Origin: Xestospongia bergquistia
Taxonomy: Eukaryota; Porifera; Demospongiae; Haplosclerida; Petrosiidae
Assembly (NCBI GenBank): GCA_963965975.1
Contig: OZ014419.1
Span: forward strand, 6,094,150-6,158,149
Direction: 5' to 3'
DNA: 64,000 nt
Every line of letters begins with the position of its first letter. Positions within the stretch are counted from its first letter, which is position 1. Below the pieces are notes generated by a model. It was not told the DNA's origin. It saw only the letters and a program-made list of their open reading frames with translations, and made no database searches. A program made the position numbers and the translations under genes. Shown piece after piece: positions 43,011 through 53,822 of this stretch.

Positions 43011-46000
43011 TTAATTTACTTCACATAAATCATTCAAAATTTGAGAAGCTGATGGTCTTTCACTTGAATCAGAAGCTATACATTTACGAATAACATTGAC
43101 AATAAGAGGCCACTTAATTCCTGTTAGCTGCTTTTCCCTTTCAACTGGATTAGCTGAGGGTAATATTTGAGATACCATCTCCATAAGGGTGACTCCAAAA
43201 CTGAAAATATCTAACTTAGGAGACAGCTCATGAGGTAAATATAACACATCTGGGGCTAAATATGCTGGATCAAGGATTGAAGGAGCATTGATTGCAAAAT
43301 AAAAATAATTGCTTGTAAAGAAATCGGATAATTTTGCACGCCACCTCAATTGTAAAGGCTCCAGAAATACATTACTAGTGCAGACTGCCCTATGCGTGAC
43401 AGGATACATCAGCTTTTCATGCAAGTAAGAGAGAGCAGAGGCAACATCACATGAGATATTGAGTATTTCTTGCTTAGAAAGAGACTTTTTCTCAAGTTCA
43501 AGATGTAATGAAACAGGCATCACCTCTGATATCAAAACAACATTTCTCTCCATAATAGATGCGCCAAAAAGCTGAATGAGATTAGGATGACGTATCTGCA
43601 TTGACTTGAGCATTTCGCGATGCATTATCAACTTATTGTAATCATTCATAAACTCTCCAGTCAGAATCTTTGCACTAACATGGAAGCCTTTATATTGAGC
43701 TAGAGTAATGTGGTGATAAGAACCCTTAGCAATATCAGGACCCGTCATCTGTATTTCGTCCCTCTGAATCAAAAACGATCGTAAAGCATCACCTGTTGTT
43801 TCTATGGCCAGTTGTTCAGCTTTCATAGCTCGAAGTTGTGCATTATCAAGCTCTGGTGATGTCATTGGTTGGGAAATAATTGCCCTGGGAGGTTGTTGAG
43901 ATAATTCCTTCACTTTTTGAAGTTGATGAGCAAGAGTGTCTGCCTTTTCTTCAGCCTCTTTTAGTTGTATTTCTTTTTCCTTTAGTTGGTTCTGTAATTG
44001 GCCTACTTTTTGAAGATCAAAACTAAAAGAATAAAAGTACTTGTTATAACAAAACAATACACATAATATATCTTTACTTTGCTATTCCAGGATTTTCACT
44101 TTGAGTTGTTTTTAGGATCAGAAAGAGACGTTGGATTAAACGACACTTATATTCTTCTGTTGACATTAATATGTTGCTGTCTAAAACAGCACTAACTCTC
44201 CATGTGTCATCCTCATCGCAACCTGAAAATAATTTAATGTAGTAATAAGGATATATATATATATATGTTTAAATTTAAATCAGATAAAGAGCATTTTTCT
44301 TTCTATATGCTGTCATCTCTCAAGTATATATGACTAAACATCAGCTTTTAATGAAATTCTAATTTGTAGTAAGAGAATTAGTGAAATGATCAACTTACTT
44401 ATTTCTAATATAGCCGTGTCTGATATTATGGGTTGCTCGCTTGCTGGTTCACTTGGTAGCCATTCCTTCACTCCACCATACATCACTACATATACACAAC
44501 TCTTGTTAACAGCAAAAAGTGACAAAGAGTGAAAATGGCGACTACCTACTGCTTGAGGTACTTCAAGCTACAAATAATAACATATTGCAAAATTTGATAA
44601 ATAGCAAGGTTTGTTAGCATTACCTGTTGCCAGTTGCCACTGGAACAATCCAGTAACCAGATGTCTCCAAGAGACTCCCATTGAATATCACGTCCACCTG
44701 AGATCAGCACTAATGGCTTGATTTGATTAAACAATGGACCTGATATGCATACTGAAGCATGATCATGACGTGGATGAGGCTCAGGTTGTTCAGATTGAAG
44801 AGGAAGTTTATGCCAGTGCTAGAAAGAGAGATAGAAGACAGTTACTCATACCTTGTACCTGTTACTAGAATAACTGTCAATAGTATTATCACACAATTAT
44901 AATAACAATAATGTGTTAAGACTAACTCTCAGAACAAGATATGTAATTATTATTTTAATGTAATGTACTAACCATTGAAGTTTTACTCATTTCCACAATA
45001 TATACATTAGAGAGGCATTGACCGGAATAAGGATCAAACCCTCCATATAGGACAGCTGAGTTATGAGTAATTTTAGTAAAAGTATGTCCAGCACACACAG
45101 GTGGACGATTTCCAACAGATGATGGAACAATCCATTCTCCTAATGAGTACAATTTTTAAATGAGTACATGAAAACTTTTGATACGTACCAGTTTTCAGTG
45201 AAAATATATGTGATTCATTAGTCCATCCATAGTCAGGATTTTCATTCCACGGAATATAGATAGCTTCAGGTTGATTAGCAGAACAAAGCATTCCTGCTCC
45301 ACCGAATACAAAGAGAAAGTCTTCTTCTCCCTGACTAAAGGCCACCATACCACATGCATTTTTCCTCATTGGTGATTTAGGAGGGTTAGCAACATGGACC
45401 TCCTTCCATTGGAGAGTCGCTGTATCCAGACAACTAAATGAAACATTAGAAGATAGACATAATAAATTTGCATTGAAGGAAGTCTTTCCTAAAAGATTGT
45501 TAATTTTATAAAGTAAAAAGGAATATTTCAATGGAAGTTTTTTCTCATACTTAAGGCTAGAATGACGACACCAGTCATGACCACAATAGCCACCAAAATA
45601 ATAAATATTTGATCCCACAGCAGTGCAGACATAGCCACGAACTCCAAGAGGGGGTTGACCAAAAATTTCCACTTTCTCCCATTCTCCCTTATGGAGATTA
45701 AGAACATCAACTGTAGAGGTTAGGTCAGTTTTTTCATCTGAAGAATGAACCTCTGGAAAGTCTTTCTGCCAACCTCCCCAGAGATAGAGCTTTTCACCAA
45801 CAATGGCTGTGTGATGACCAAACTTAGGAACAGGTTCATATTTAGATCCTGAGCATAAATAAATCAATTGCAAAGATGATCAAAAAATGATAGTTGAAGT
45901 AATATTATTATATAAATTTATCAAGTTTCACTGCTTCTGGTCACCTTTATGCTTATCCATACCAAAGGTATCTCTCACGTCTACATCATCATCATCATCA

Positions 46001-46074
46001 TCATCATCAAAGGGATTAAGACTCTTTTTTGCCTTAGGTGATGACATGGTTTGCTTGACCAGCCACACCTCCAT
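43011..46074 (-). CDS. Kelch / coiled-coil / pseudokinase protein B
   Basis: Eight exons (45945-46074, 45551-45848, 45189-45433, 44973-45139, 44624-44818, 44399-44567, 44078-44222, 43011-44022) join in phase to 786 residues. An N-terminal run of seven Asp precedes kelch repeats at about residues 45-400 that match protein A motif by motif (GGYCGHDWCRH, EAIYIPW.ENPD.GWTNE, LYGGFDPYSG, ISGGRD, MYGGVKEWL). A short coiled coil follows (about 450-500). Residues 530-786 form a kinase-like domain: a Lys in HVSAKIL at the VAIK position, IRHPNLIQLFG, and YLHEKL. HRD is replaced by HRAVCTSN (no catalytic Asp) and DFG by DFF; LDIFSFGVTLMEM and a SERPSASQIL end are present. It looks like a pseudokinase of tyrosine-kinase-like type. 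The stop is about 195 bp from the start of A. Confidence 0.85.
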
Positions 46075-46099
46075 TATTAATATTCAACAAATATTATTA

Positions 46100-46177
46100 T
46101 TTTGCATGCAAGTAGGACTCACTTAGGAAACGTCTTTCAAGTCCTACTGGCGACGTCGATCTTCTTCGATTAGCCAT
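46100..46177 (-). CDS. Possible upstream ORF of kelch gene B
   Basis: A 25-codon Arg/Ser-rich frame starting at 46177 in the 5' region of gene B, about 100 bp before its ATG at 46074. It has a GTGAGT donor-like site inside. I tried splicing it in phase to the gene B exon and no acceptor keeps the frame, so it is recorded as a possible regulatory uORF only. Confidence 0.3.
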
Positions 46178-46892
46178 TCAAATACAGGATTGAAGGCCGA
46201 CGACTAGCCCCACCTTCAAGAAACTCCCTCTAACCGTACAACGACGCAATGCAAATAATGATGTTATGATGCAGTAGACGTCTATCTTGAAGGTTATTTG
46301 CACCTCATCTCTTGGAAAAGTTCGATTTTGTGGACTGGTCTTGGGAAGCTTTGAATACCTGTAATGAGCCAAATCTAGGAGTAGCAATAACATCATGCTA
46401 CCTATTGATAAGTAAGTGTGTCTCATATAAGTCCACTAATATTACTAGAGAGATTTGATCAAACACACGAAAGCATCAATTAACTTGAAATTCATAAAGC
46501 ATAAGAAAGAAAATACATGCTTTTAGCAGAGTGTCAATGCATTTATAGCAGCAAGCACGTAATGTAAGGATGCTTAATATCCTAAACTGAAGTCATGATT
46601 GCAAGAAATTTGCACATTGATTGACTGCACCTTTATGATGGCTACATGCCTGTATAACATATCTTTTAATTATATAATGGAAAAACTAATGAAAATGAGA
46701 TTAGATTTATTGTATCGATTCCAAAAGAAGTGACCATCATTTAATTTGCATGAATCATTTATTGCCAGACTGTTTGATTCATGAACATCATCTATAGTAT
46801 CTATAATATTGAACAATCTTACTAGCTTCACCATTCCAACAGCAGGATGTATTACATGAGAGATGCATGGGATAAAGCACAAAGTAAAGTTG

Positions 46893-46895
<3 letters not shown>

Positions 46896-46937
<42 letters not shown>
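46896..46937. repeat. (GA)n microsatellite
   Basis: About 20 pure GA units in intergenic sequence. The short minus-strand Leu/Ser repeat frame across it is an artefact. Confidence 0.95.
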
Positions 46938-46939
<2 letters not shown>

Positions 46940-47822
46940 AGTATAGTACTAGTCTGATGTTTTGGCTGAGATATTGAGAATTCAATGCACATTATTAATT
47001 CCCACACACAGATTCTGTTACAGGATGCTTTATTATAACTGAAATATAGTGAGATTTCCCTGCAGCTATGTGTTCACTATTAGATTAATTAACATTTTAT
47101 TCTAAAAAGTTAACGCCCTCATGAATAATAAATCACCAGTCCTGGGTTTAATAATTACTTGTTATTGCTTATTAATATATGAACAATTAACACAATAACA
47201 AAGGCCACAATGAAAATTGAGATACAGAACATGCACATACTTGCAAACAGTGTTGCTTAGTAATGTATGAGTAATTGCAGCTGTTTCTATTCTCTTCTTA
47301 TGAGACTATTTGCCTCAAAATTTTATTCTAACTATTACATTATGCCCTTGATATTGTGATAATTATCTAGTTATCTATGCTGCCATCTAAAACTACATTT
47401 ATTTTACATTTCTTCCAAATTATTTAGGTATCCGAACTGTTTCTGCTATTTTATGTGTGTGTGTGTGTGTGTGATGTGCTAAAGAATATCATTCATTATA
47501 TGGCAAAATACACCTCAATATGTCTTGAAGGAACAATATCTTTTTTAATAGTTGTACCATATACAACAATGATGCAATGACTGTCAATGAAATACAGGTT
47601 CCATTGTAATTGTACAAAACAATTATTACAATCAAAATAAACATTACATCTTTTTAAGATATTATAAATTTTACAAAAAAAGATTACTCTGAACCTACAA
47701 AACAGTCAAACACAAAACTTTAGCATGTTATAAGTAGAAACTTTTTGCCTTTCAAAGCTGCAAAAGAAAAAATATATTAAATCTATAAAGTATAATTAAC
47801 ATTGCCTTTTGGTTTCTTTTAA

Positions 47823-47932
47823 ACACAGAAGTAAATAATAATAACAATCACAGCAACAACAATTAAAATTGCAACAATAATTAGGACTACATCAAAAGTT
47901 ATGCCAATTATCACACCTACAGTAAATCTCCC
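47823..47932 (-). other. Candidate terminal exon with one transmembrane helix
   Basis: Preceded by TTTATTTTACAG, a good acceptor on the minus strand. In one phase it reads GRFTVGVIIGITFD followed by about 25 Ile/Val/Ala/Leu residues and a stop. No upstream exons can be joined convincingly, and AT-rich DNA can give such runs by chance. Confidence 0.25.
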
Positions 47933-48168
47933 TGTAAAATAAAATATACATCCATTAAAATAATGTTAATTTTCGGTTACAAGCAAAAATATATTGCTAG
48001 ATGACAAAAAAAATTGTAAAAAATACAAAATTGTCAACAAAACACAAATGAATGACTTAACAAAAGCTTGAGTTTATGTCATTGAAACCTATCCTGTGAT
48101 GTAATGAAAAATGAGTGATTGGGTCATGAAACTTTAAAAATGAATGTAGTCTTAGAAACTAAATGTAT

Positions 48169-49901
48169 TTATAGTATGGCCAGCTGGTTTCTTAAATATG
48201 TTAATTTCTCCTGTAGTTTGTCAAACAGATTTTGCTTGCGTATCAAATCAGTCTCTGATCTTGTTCACGACTTCGCAATACTTTAATATATTTAACAGCT
48301 TCTTCCAGTATGATTCTCTGTGATGCTCGAGGATTCCTTTTTATTGATGGTATTTCCATGCGAAGGTTATCAAAACCAATTTTCAATTTATTTCTGCGTT
48401 TTTTTTCTTCAGAATTGTGACATATACGTCTAGTTTTTGCCATTTCTGTGCTGTCTTGAAAGCCTATCTGATCATGGCATTTAATAAGACGTTTCTTTCG
48501 TTGTGTTGCTTTCCTAGGAGAATTGGCAGGAGAACAAATATGTAATAAATTACCAGATTTTGTAAATTGTGTAGTTGGAGTAGGTATAATAGTTTGAGGT
48601 GGTTCGGTATGACGTCTAGGAGGCAATTCAGCATTGTGATGTCCCCTATCAGTGTTATGTTCAACAGTAATGATATCAATATCTTCTTCTGTATGAGAGA
48701 CAAAAAATAAAAGCAAGCTTTTTAAACATAAATGATATAGTATAAACAATATTTATTGCAAGGTGTAAACTTGTTATAAAGTACTAAGAAACCTTACCAC
48801 TATTATGTTATTTATCTTAATTTCATACAAGCTAATATCATCTGAATGACCATTCTTACTACCACAACTTGCTAGTAGGATTGTTCCAAAAGATTTCCTC
48901 TACATATGACCAAAATATGTGTACTTAGATTCTGTGGATCTCAAAGTAATATTTATCTGTTCACATTCACCATGCCACCGGAAATTAGTAGTGGGTGTAG
49001 GTAGTATACATACCACACACCACAAAGGTATCATGAAAGTAAAAGTCCATGTGTCTGTATGTAGAATTGATTTTCTTTTTTGTAAGATCAAATTTATTAG
49101 CTACAGTAGCATAGTACTTACCTACATCTATATGATTAAACTTTTACAGTTAGAATGTATTTCTTATTGTATTGATTTCTCTATTCTATTGTATTGTTTC
49201 TCTATTTATTAATTAACGAAATTCACGATCACATTCCTTGAGGTCAATGTCATCTCCTATACTTTGCTTATGGAAATTACAATAAACTTTGTTCTTGTGT
49301 GTCGTATCATATCAAAAATGACGTCAAAATAAATGGATGGTCATCAGAAGACCACTTGACACTTGAAATTTTGAATTTGGTCGAAAGATATGATAATTTT
49401 TTTACCAGCAAGGTGAACACAAATAGACTATAGTAATTCAATTAATTCAGAGAAATCTTTTTAAAATACTTGAGTGGTTTAAAATGGTTAGAGAGGTAGA
49501 AAGCAAAGCATATGTTGGAATTCACTTCACTATACTTCTTAATATTACACATGATCCTTACCTACTTCTGTCAGCTCACCTTCTTCACTGACATCATCAA
49601 AGATTGGTGTGGAGCCTACTGGACTGAGGAAATCATACAATATTGGAGACAATGTACTCAGGTCACTTCCTTCACCAATATCGTCAAAGATTGGTGCAGA
49701 ACCTGCTGGACTGACGCAATCAGACAATATTGGAGGCAAAGTACACAGGTCACCTTCACTGACATCATCAAAGATTGGTAGGGAACCTGCTAGACTAAGG
49801 CAATCAGACGATATTGGAGGCAATGTACACTGGTATAATTCTTACCATGTCTGTTCATGTAGATTGTTTAGTGGAGAGACGGATTCCTTAACAGCCATCA
49901 T
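48169..49901 (-). CDS. MYC: Myc-like bHLH protein; leucine zipper out of frame
   Basis: Three exons (49846-49901, 49562-49794, 48243-48688) join in phase to 244 residues. The last exon begins EEDIDIITVEH, like the conserved EEEIDVVSVEK acidic motif of vertebrate Myc, and carries a basic region and helix-loop-helix (RRICHNSEEKKRRNKLK, SQRIILEEAVKYIKVL). A stop follows EQDQRLI at 48243-48245. One frame back, directly adjoining, lies DLIRKQNLFDKLQEKL and about ten more residues of Leu-zipper pattern ending at a stop at 48169-48171, matching the DLLRKRREQLKHKL end of Myc. A one-base difference therefore splits bHLH from zipper. Exon 2 is three tandem ~31-residue repeats with an APIFDD-type motif. 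Myc with Max binds E-boxes. Exons 1-2 are less certain than exon 3. Confidence 0.75.
49562..49835 (-). repeat. ~93-96-bp tandem repeat inside Myc-like exon 2
   Basis: Nearly three units with the order CCAATCTTTGATGATGTCAG, GAAGGTGACCTG, CCTCCAATATTGTCTGATTG. The repeat runs past the 5' splice border: the presumed acceptor (TTGCCTTAG at about 49795-49803) is itself a repeat position that reads GCGTCAG or CCTCAG in the other units. Confidence 0.85.
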
Positions 49902-51399
49902 AGCTTTACTGAATTAGATATATCTTAGTTTTCTATGTCTACTGTAAGTAATTCTGCACTTATTCTCACCAGTAATGAAATGGCTATTTGTATGTTCTGT
50001 AGACAATAAAGTTGTAATTTTAGATCATGCAAAAACATGTCATTACATGCAACTATACACTTCTAAACATAAAAGCTTTACATGCATTAAATTTTAAAGA
50101 TGCTACTGTAAAAATAGCCAAACCTTGCTCCTGTGTTTTTTGACATGTAATCTATAGATTTATTTTCATTATTACTACTTTTATTAGGTGATTGACAAGC
50201 CTTTGACGATATACGGATCCGGAAGACACTAATTTCTCATTTAAGTGGGTGATGAGACTTACACAGCAACAACTACATTGTCAGAAATACTGTATATATA
50301 GTCAGATAGTTTCCCTCTTTATGTTGTCTTGTAATATTTTAACGAAATTATTAATGGCCTAAAAAGCGTGCAGTATTGAACAGGCTCACATCGTTCGCGT
50401 TAAACGCAGTGTTAAATAGCTTGTCTATTATTTACAGTCTGAGCCATTGACTGAGTGGAATAAGCTACTAAAATGACTAACTATACAGGCTAGTACTTAT
50501 CATACATATTCACTCACTTTCAACTCCAGAAGTGTACCTTGACAAGACAGTCGTGCCCTTAGCAAGCTTGAGGGACGTTTATTGATCACGCGTTTACTAA
50601 AAATAGTAACTTGTCTCTACATGTTACTATAATTAATTAGAGTTTCATAGTACTGACACGGGGTGGTGAAGTATATGACATAGCTGTTATTTTTACTCAG
50701 TAGCCAAAAACGTATGTGGACAATATGGAATACGAATTACGACAAAAATTGACGTCAAATTCACGATTATTGCAAATTCAAAATACAAGATTTCATCACA
50801 TTTCACAATTCACAATTTTACTATGAATTCGCGATTATTCATTTCTCAATTCACGATTTTACCAAGAGTTCGCGATTATTGTAATAGACGAATTCACGAT
50901 TTTAAAGTAACTCTAGATACTCGATCATACTGGAGTTCCTTTTATTTTATTTTTATTTCACTATTAAAGTGGGGATCAAGTAGGCGTCACAATTGGACGT
51001 GGCGATGAACAGAATGATTCTCTTCTTATTATATGAAGGTACTTGCTAAGTTGATATTCTTAAGATACTACTATTTACTTTTTGTTCTCATTTGTGCTAT
51101 GTTTAATTAATCAGATTATTATTATGTTATTATTATTACTATCCCCCCCCCTCATTATCTCAAGAGGGGACCCCCTTGCTAAGGCAATGTATTAGATAGG
51201 CACATTGTCATTGATTGATCACTTTATGGAAAAAAATAGGAAATAAATGCCCGTCTGCTGCTTCCGTACGTAACTTATCGTCGCATCCGCTTCAGACACT
51301 TTTTATACTAAACACAATAAACCTACAACACTACTATTATTATCAGTCCAGTAAACGTTCTTTAGACTGTTACATTCGACAGTGCCAAATATCCCGCTA
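49902..51399. other. Intergenic, Myc 5' side; repeat of AATTCACGATT words
   Basis: No gene recognised. 50740-50910 is dense in imperfect AATTCACGATT / AATTCGCGATTATT words. A C8 run with CCCCCTC lies at about 51140. The rest shows nothing I can support. Confidence 0.5.
50740..50910. repeat. Degenerate ~25-40-bp repeat of AATTC(A/G)CGATT words
   Basis: The word AATTCACGATT or AATTCGCGATT, with close variants such as AGTTCGCGATT and AATTCACAATT, occurs about seven times in 170 bp at uneven spacing. Several carry CpG (TTCGCGATT), which is unusual for the AT-rich surroundings. Confidence 0.7.
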
Positions 51400-52060
51400 T
51401 TTTGCCCCTATTTGGGCCGTCGTCTCAGCCCACAACTGATTCAAACGAGCATTGGCCATCTCTACACACGCTTTCGTGATATTGCACCGGTCATAATCAC
51501 CCAACTCCAACGTATCGTCATATCTGTTTCCCCACTTGTTGAAGAAGACGTAACCCATGTTGTGCCCACATCACCACCTTCGTGTGAAACCATGTTCCGC
51601 GACACGTACTCCTTCGTCCACCTCACTTCAAAACACTGCAGTTTCTTCTCATGATCAAATATGCACCCATCTTGTTTTCCATGGCCGTCAGCTGTTCATT
51701 ACCTCGACATCAACTGTCGTTCCTTTGCAACATTTGCACATATTTTTGACACTTCTCTTCAAAACACTGCAATTTCTTCAAATGCACCCATCTTGTTTTC
51801 CACGGCCGTCAGCCGTTGACACCTCGACATAAACCGTCGTTACTTTGCAACTTTTGCACATATTTTTGATCAACATATACTTTCTGTTTCTTTAAAACAT
51901 GTCCTAACCTTTCCTCCTCTTCAACTGGTTTCTTCAATTTGCCTACTTCCTCATCAACGCGGCCCTTCATTCTTTGTCTGTTGCAATATCTTGCTCTAAC
52001 ACACTCCCGGCCAATCATATCTGTGTGATCGACCACGCCCTTAGGATTCAATATTGCCTA
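51400..52060 (-). pseudogene. Decayed coiled-coil gene with internal duplication
   Basis: Minus-strand fragments in three frames fit one lost protein. The first is an 80-codon start region (52051-51809) with KGRVDEEVGKLKKPVEEEERL and QKYVQKLQSNDGLCRG. Next is a duplicated stretch around KKLQCFEEKCQKYVQ and EQLTAMENKMGA, broken by stops and shifts. The last is a segment near 51567-51402 with FNKWGNRYDDTLELGDYDRC and a C-terminal helix ending QIGAK. The fragments are Lys/Glu/Gln-rich and coiled-coil-like. Family not recognised. Base composition is more GC-rich with more CpG than the neighbourhood, suggesting a foreign or once better expressed source. Confidence 0.5.
51627..51872. repeat. 121-bp tandem duplication
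   Basis: Two copies: 51661-51781 and 51782-51872, plus a shared 5' piece with TTCAAAACACTGCA. The words ATGCACCCATCTTGTTTTCC, GGCCGTCAG, CCTCGACAT and TTTGCACATATTTTTGA occur in both in the same order. The frame of the presumed coiled-coil gene differs between copies, so decay followed duplication. Confidence 0.85.
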
Positions 52061-53822
52061 ATAAACAAGTTGTAAAAATTTGTAATTGGTTTTTAAATAT
52101 AAAAATGCATTCTAAATTAATTGAGTTTTCATGTTTTGAAATGTCAAACTTGGTGATTAATTATTAGTTTAAAATGTATTTGAAAATGAAGTTAAGATTA
52201 TTTACTTGACAAATAGTGAAAAATATTTTTTAAGAATTTCAATAAATTATATAACTTAAAGACAATAACAAGCTACATGGGAAAAGAAATAAAATGACAA
52301 AAATAAAATAACTTTTAAAAAAAAATAAAAATAGCTTTAAAAATATGACAGTCTCAGTAGTTTAAGAGTTCCCAAGAGTCCAGTCAGTCCACCAATAAAA
52401 AAGTTGGAGAGAGAGAGACTTATTTGTAACAACTGAAGAATGGATGAGAGATAGTTGGATGGAGAGATACTCACGTTCTTCAACATTGCTGCTCTTGCAG
52501 GGAAAGAAAAGAGTGGTTATGAACCAATGGTGACAACAAACAGATAGAGAGTGATGAGAAACAGAGGAGGTGAAAAGGAACCATCAACCTACACACACAC
52601 TCAGAGCTCTCCCATGCCAATCAGCGGCCTGAGATTTAAAAAAAAAATTTAGGCCACCGAGCACCAGGGGAGAGATAATTAATAGGGTTTGCATGTGTAC
52701 ATGTATATATGGTGTATGGGTTGGATAGCCCAGAACCTTTGATGGTTTATTTTTATAATAGGCAATCATAATAAACAGCATATTTTTAGGTCAAGAGAAG
52801 TTAAAAGAAATTATTTTCTGAAGGTCACTAAATCATGGCACACATGTACTTTTGTTGAAATCTTGAGTGGATGATTATAAGCAATCCAAAAAGCCACAGT
52901 TTATACAAACAAATAATACACAATACTGTATTGCCAATTAAGGTTTATGGAGAAGAATGTTGTGTTCACAGTAAAGTGCTGTATGTCTTTAGTCATTTTT
53001 ACTAGTTTAGAAATTAAGTAACTTTACATCAGTAGAAAAGTATAAAATGGAACTATTAGTTTAAATACAAACATATCATGTTTGATGATGGATACATGGT
53101 TTCACATGTGTAGGCTGGTGGGACATAAAACACATGTAGTTTAAATCATTCTGTGTCTATATATTGTAATTGAACTATATGTACATCAAAAATGACCTTC
53201 AATAAGTAGTTTGAGACACTAGATATGAACACTTTTCGAACTGGTTTACATTTACAAAAATAAATTGTTTACAATATTTATTCCTTGTGAATATATAAAC
53301 CATAATAGAGAGTTTATCATAATATGTGGTAATTCTCAATGAGTTATTAAGGTTATTAAGGTAATAGATAAGTGGGTGATCATAAACAAGTGCAGTCCAA
53401 GTTAAAAGGTAGGTGTATCCAACACTTCTGGCACAAATGCACAAACAAGGATACATGGCACCATATATATTTGAAAGGTAATTAACTGTGAAAACTATAT
53501 ACCAATATAGAATTTAATAACATACATGTAAATCTAGAATATATATTAATATGAGTAAACACATTTCTAAAAAGATAATAATGATACAGTGATATAGCAA
53601 ACATAATTGTATGTTAATACTAAATGATAAACAGACATTCCATCATTAGTATTGTCATTACAACAAAACATAGGCATACAACAAGAGCTTTAGTGTACAG
53701 ATAGAGCCATATCAACAGAAATCTGATAATCAGAATTCTACGTGATGAGCATAGTTTATTAATTTTTTTATTGTTTTATACGTAATTAGTAATTCGTGGG
53801 TGTGGTCAAATCGTGAGTGGAG
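52061..53822. other. Intergenic 5' of FBXO21; nothing coding seen
   Basis: AT-rich. A small hairpin (GGCCTGAGATTTAAA.. paired with ..AAATTTAGGCC) lies at about 52626-52656. GGGTGTGGTC at about 53798-53807 sits 15 bp before the FBXO21 ATG. No other supported feature. Confidence 0.55.

Larger units (their letters stand above)
46075..48168. other. Intergenic; microsatellites and a possible TM exon
   Basis: No full gene is recognised. It holds a 25-codon upstream frame at 46100-46177 (minus) starting MANRRRS, 5' of gene B; a GA run at about 46896-46937; a GT run at about 47455-47473; and a candidate minus exon at 47823-47932. The rest is AT-rich with no visible signal. Confidence 0.55.

Noticed and set aside
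46107..46177. Alternative first coding exon MANRRRS.. for kelch gene B
   Set aside because: The GTGAGT donor leaves phase 1 and no acceptor before exon 45945-46074 restores the frame; kept only as a possible uORF.
48235..48260. Programmed -1 ribosomal frameshift site in the Myc-like gene
   Set aside because: No X-XXY-YYZ slippery heptamer is visible at the junction, so a missing base is more likely than programmed shifting; not fully excluded.
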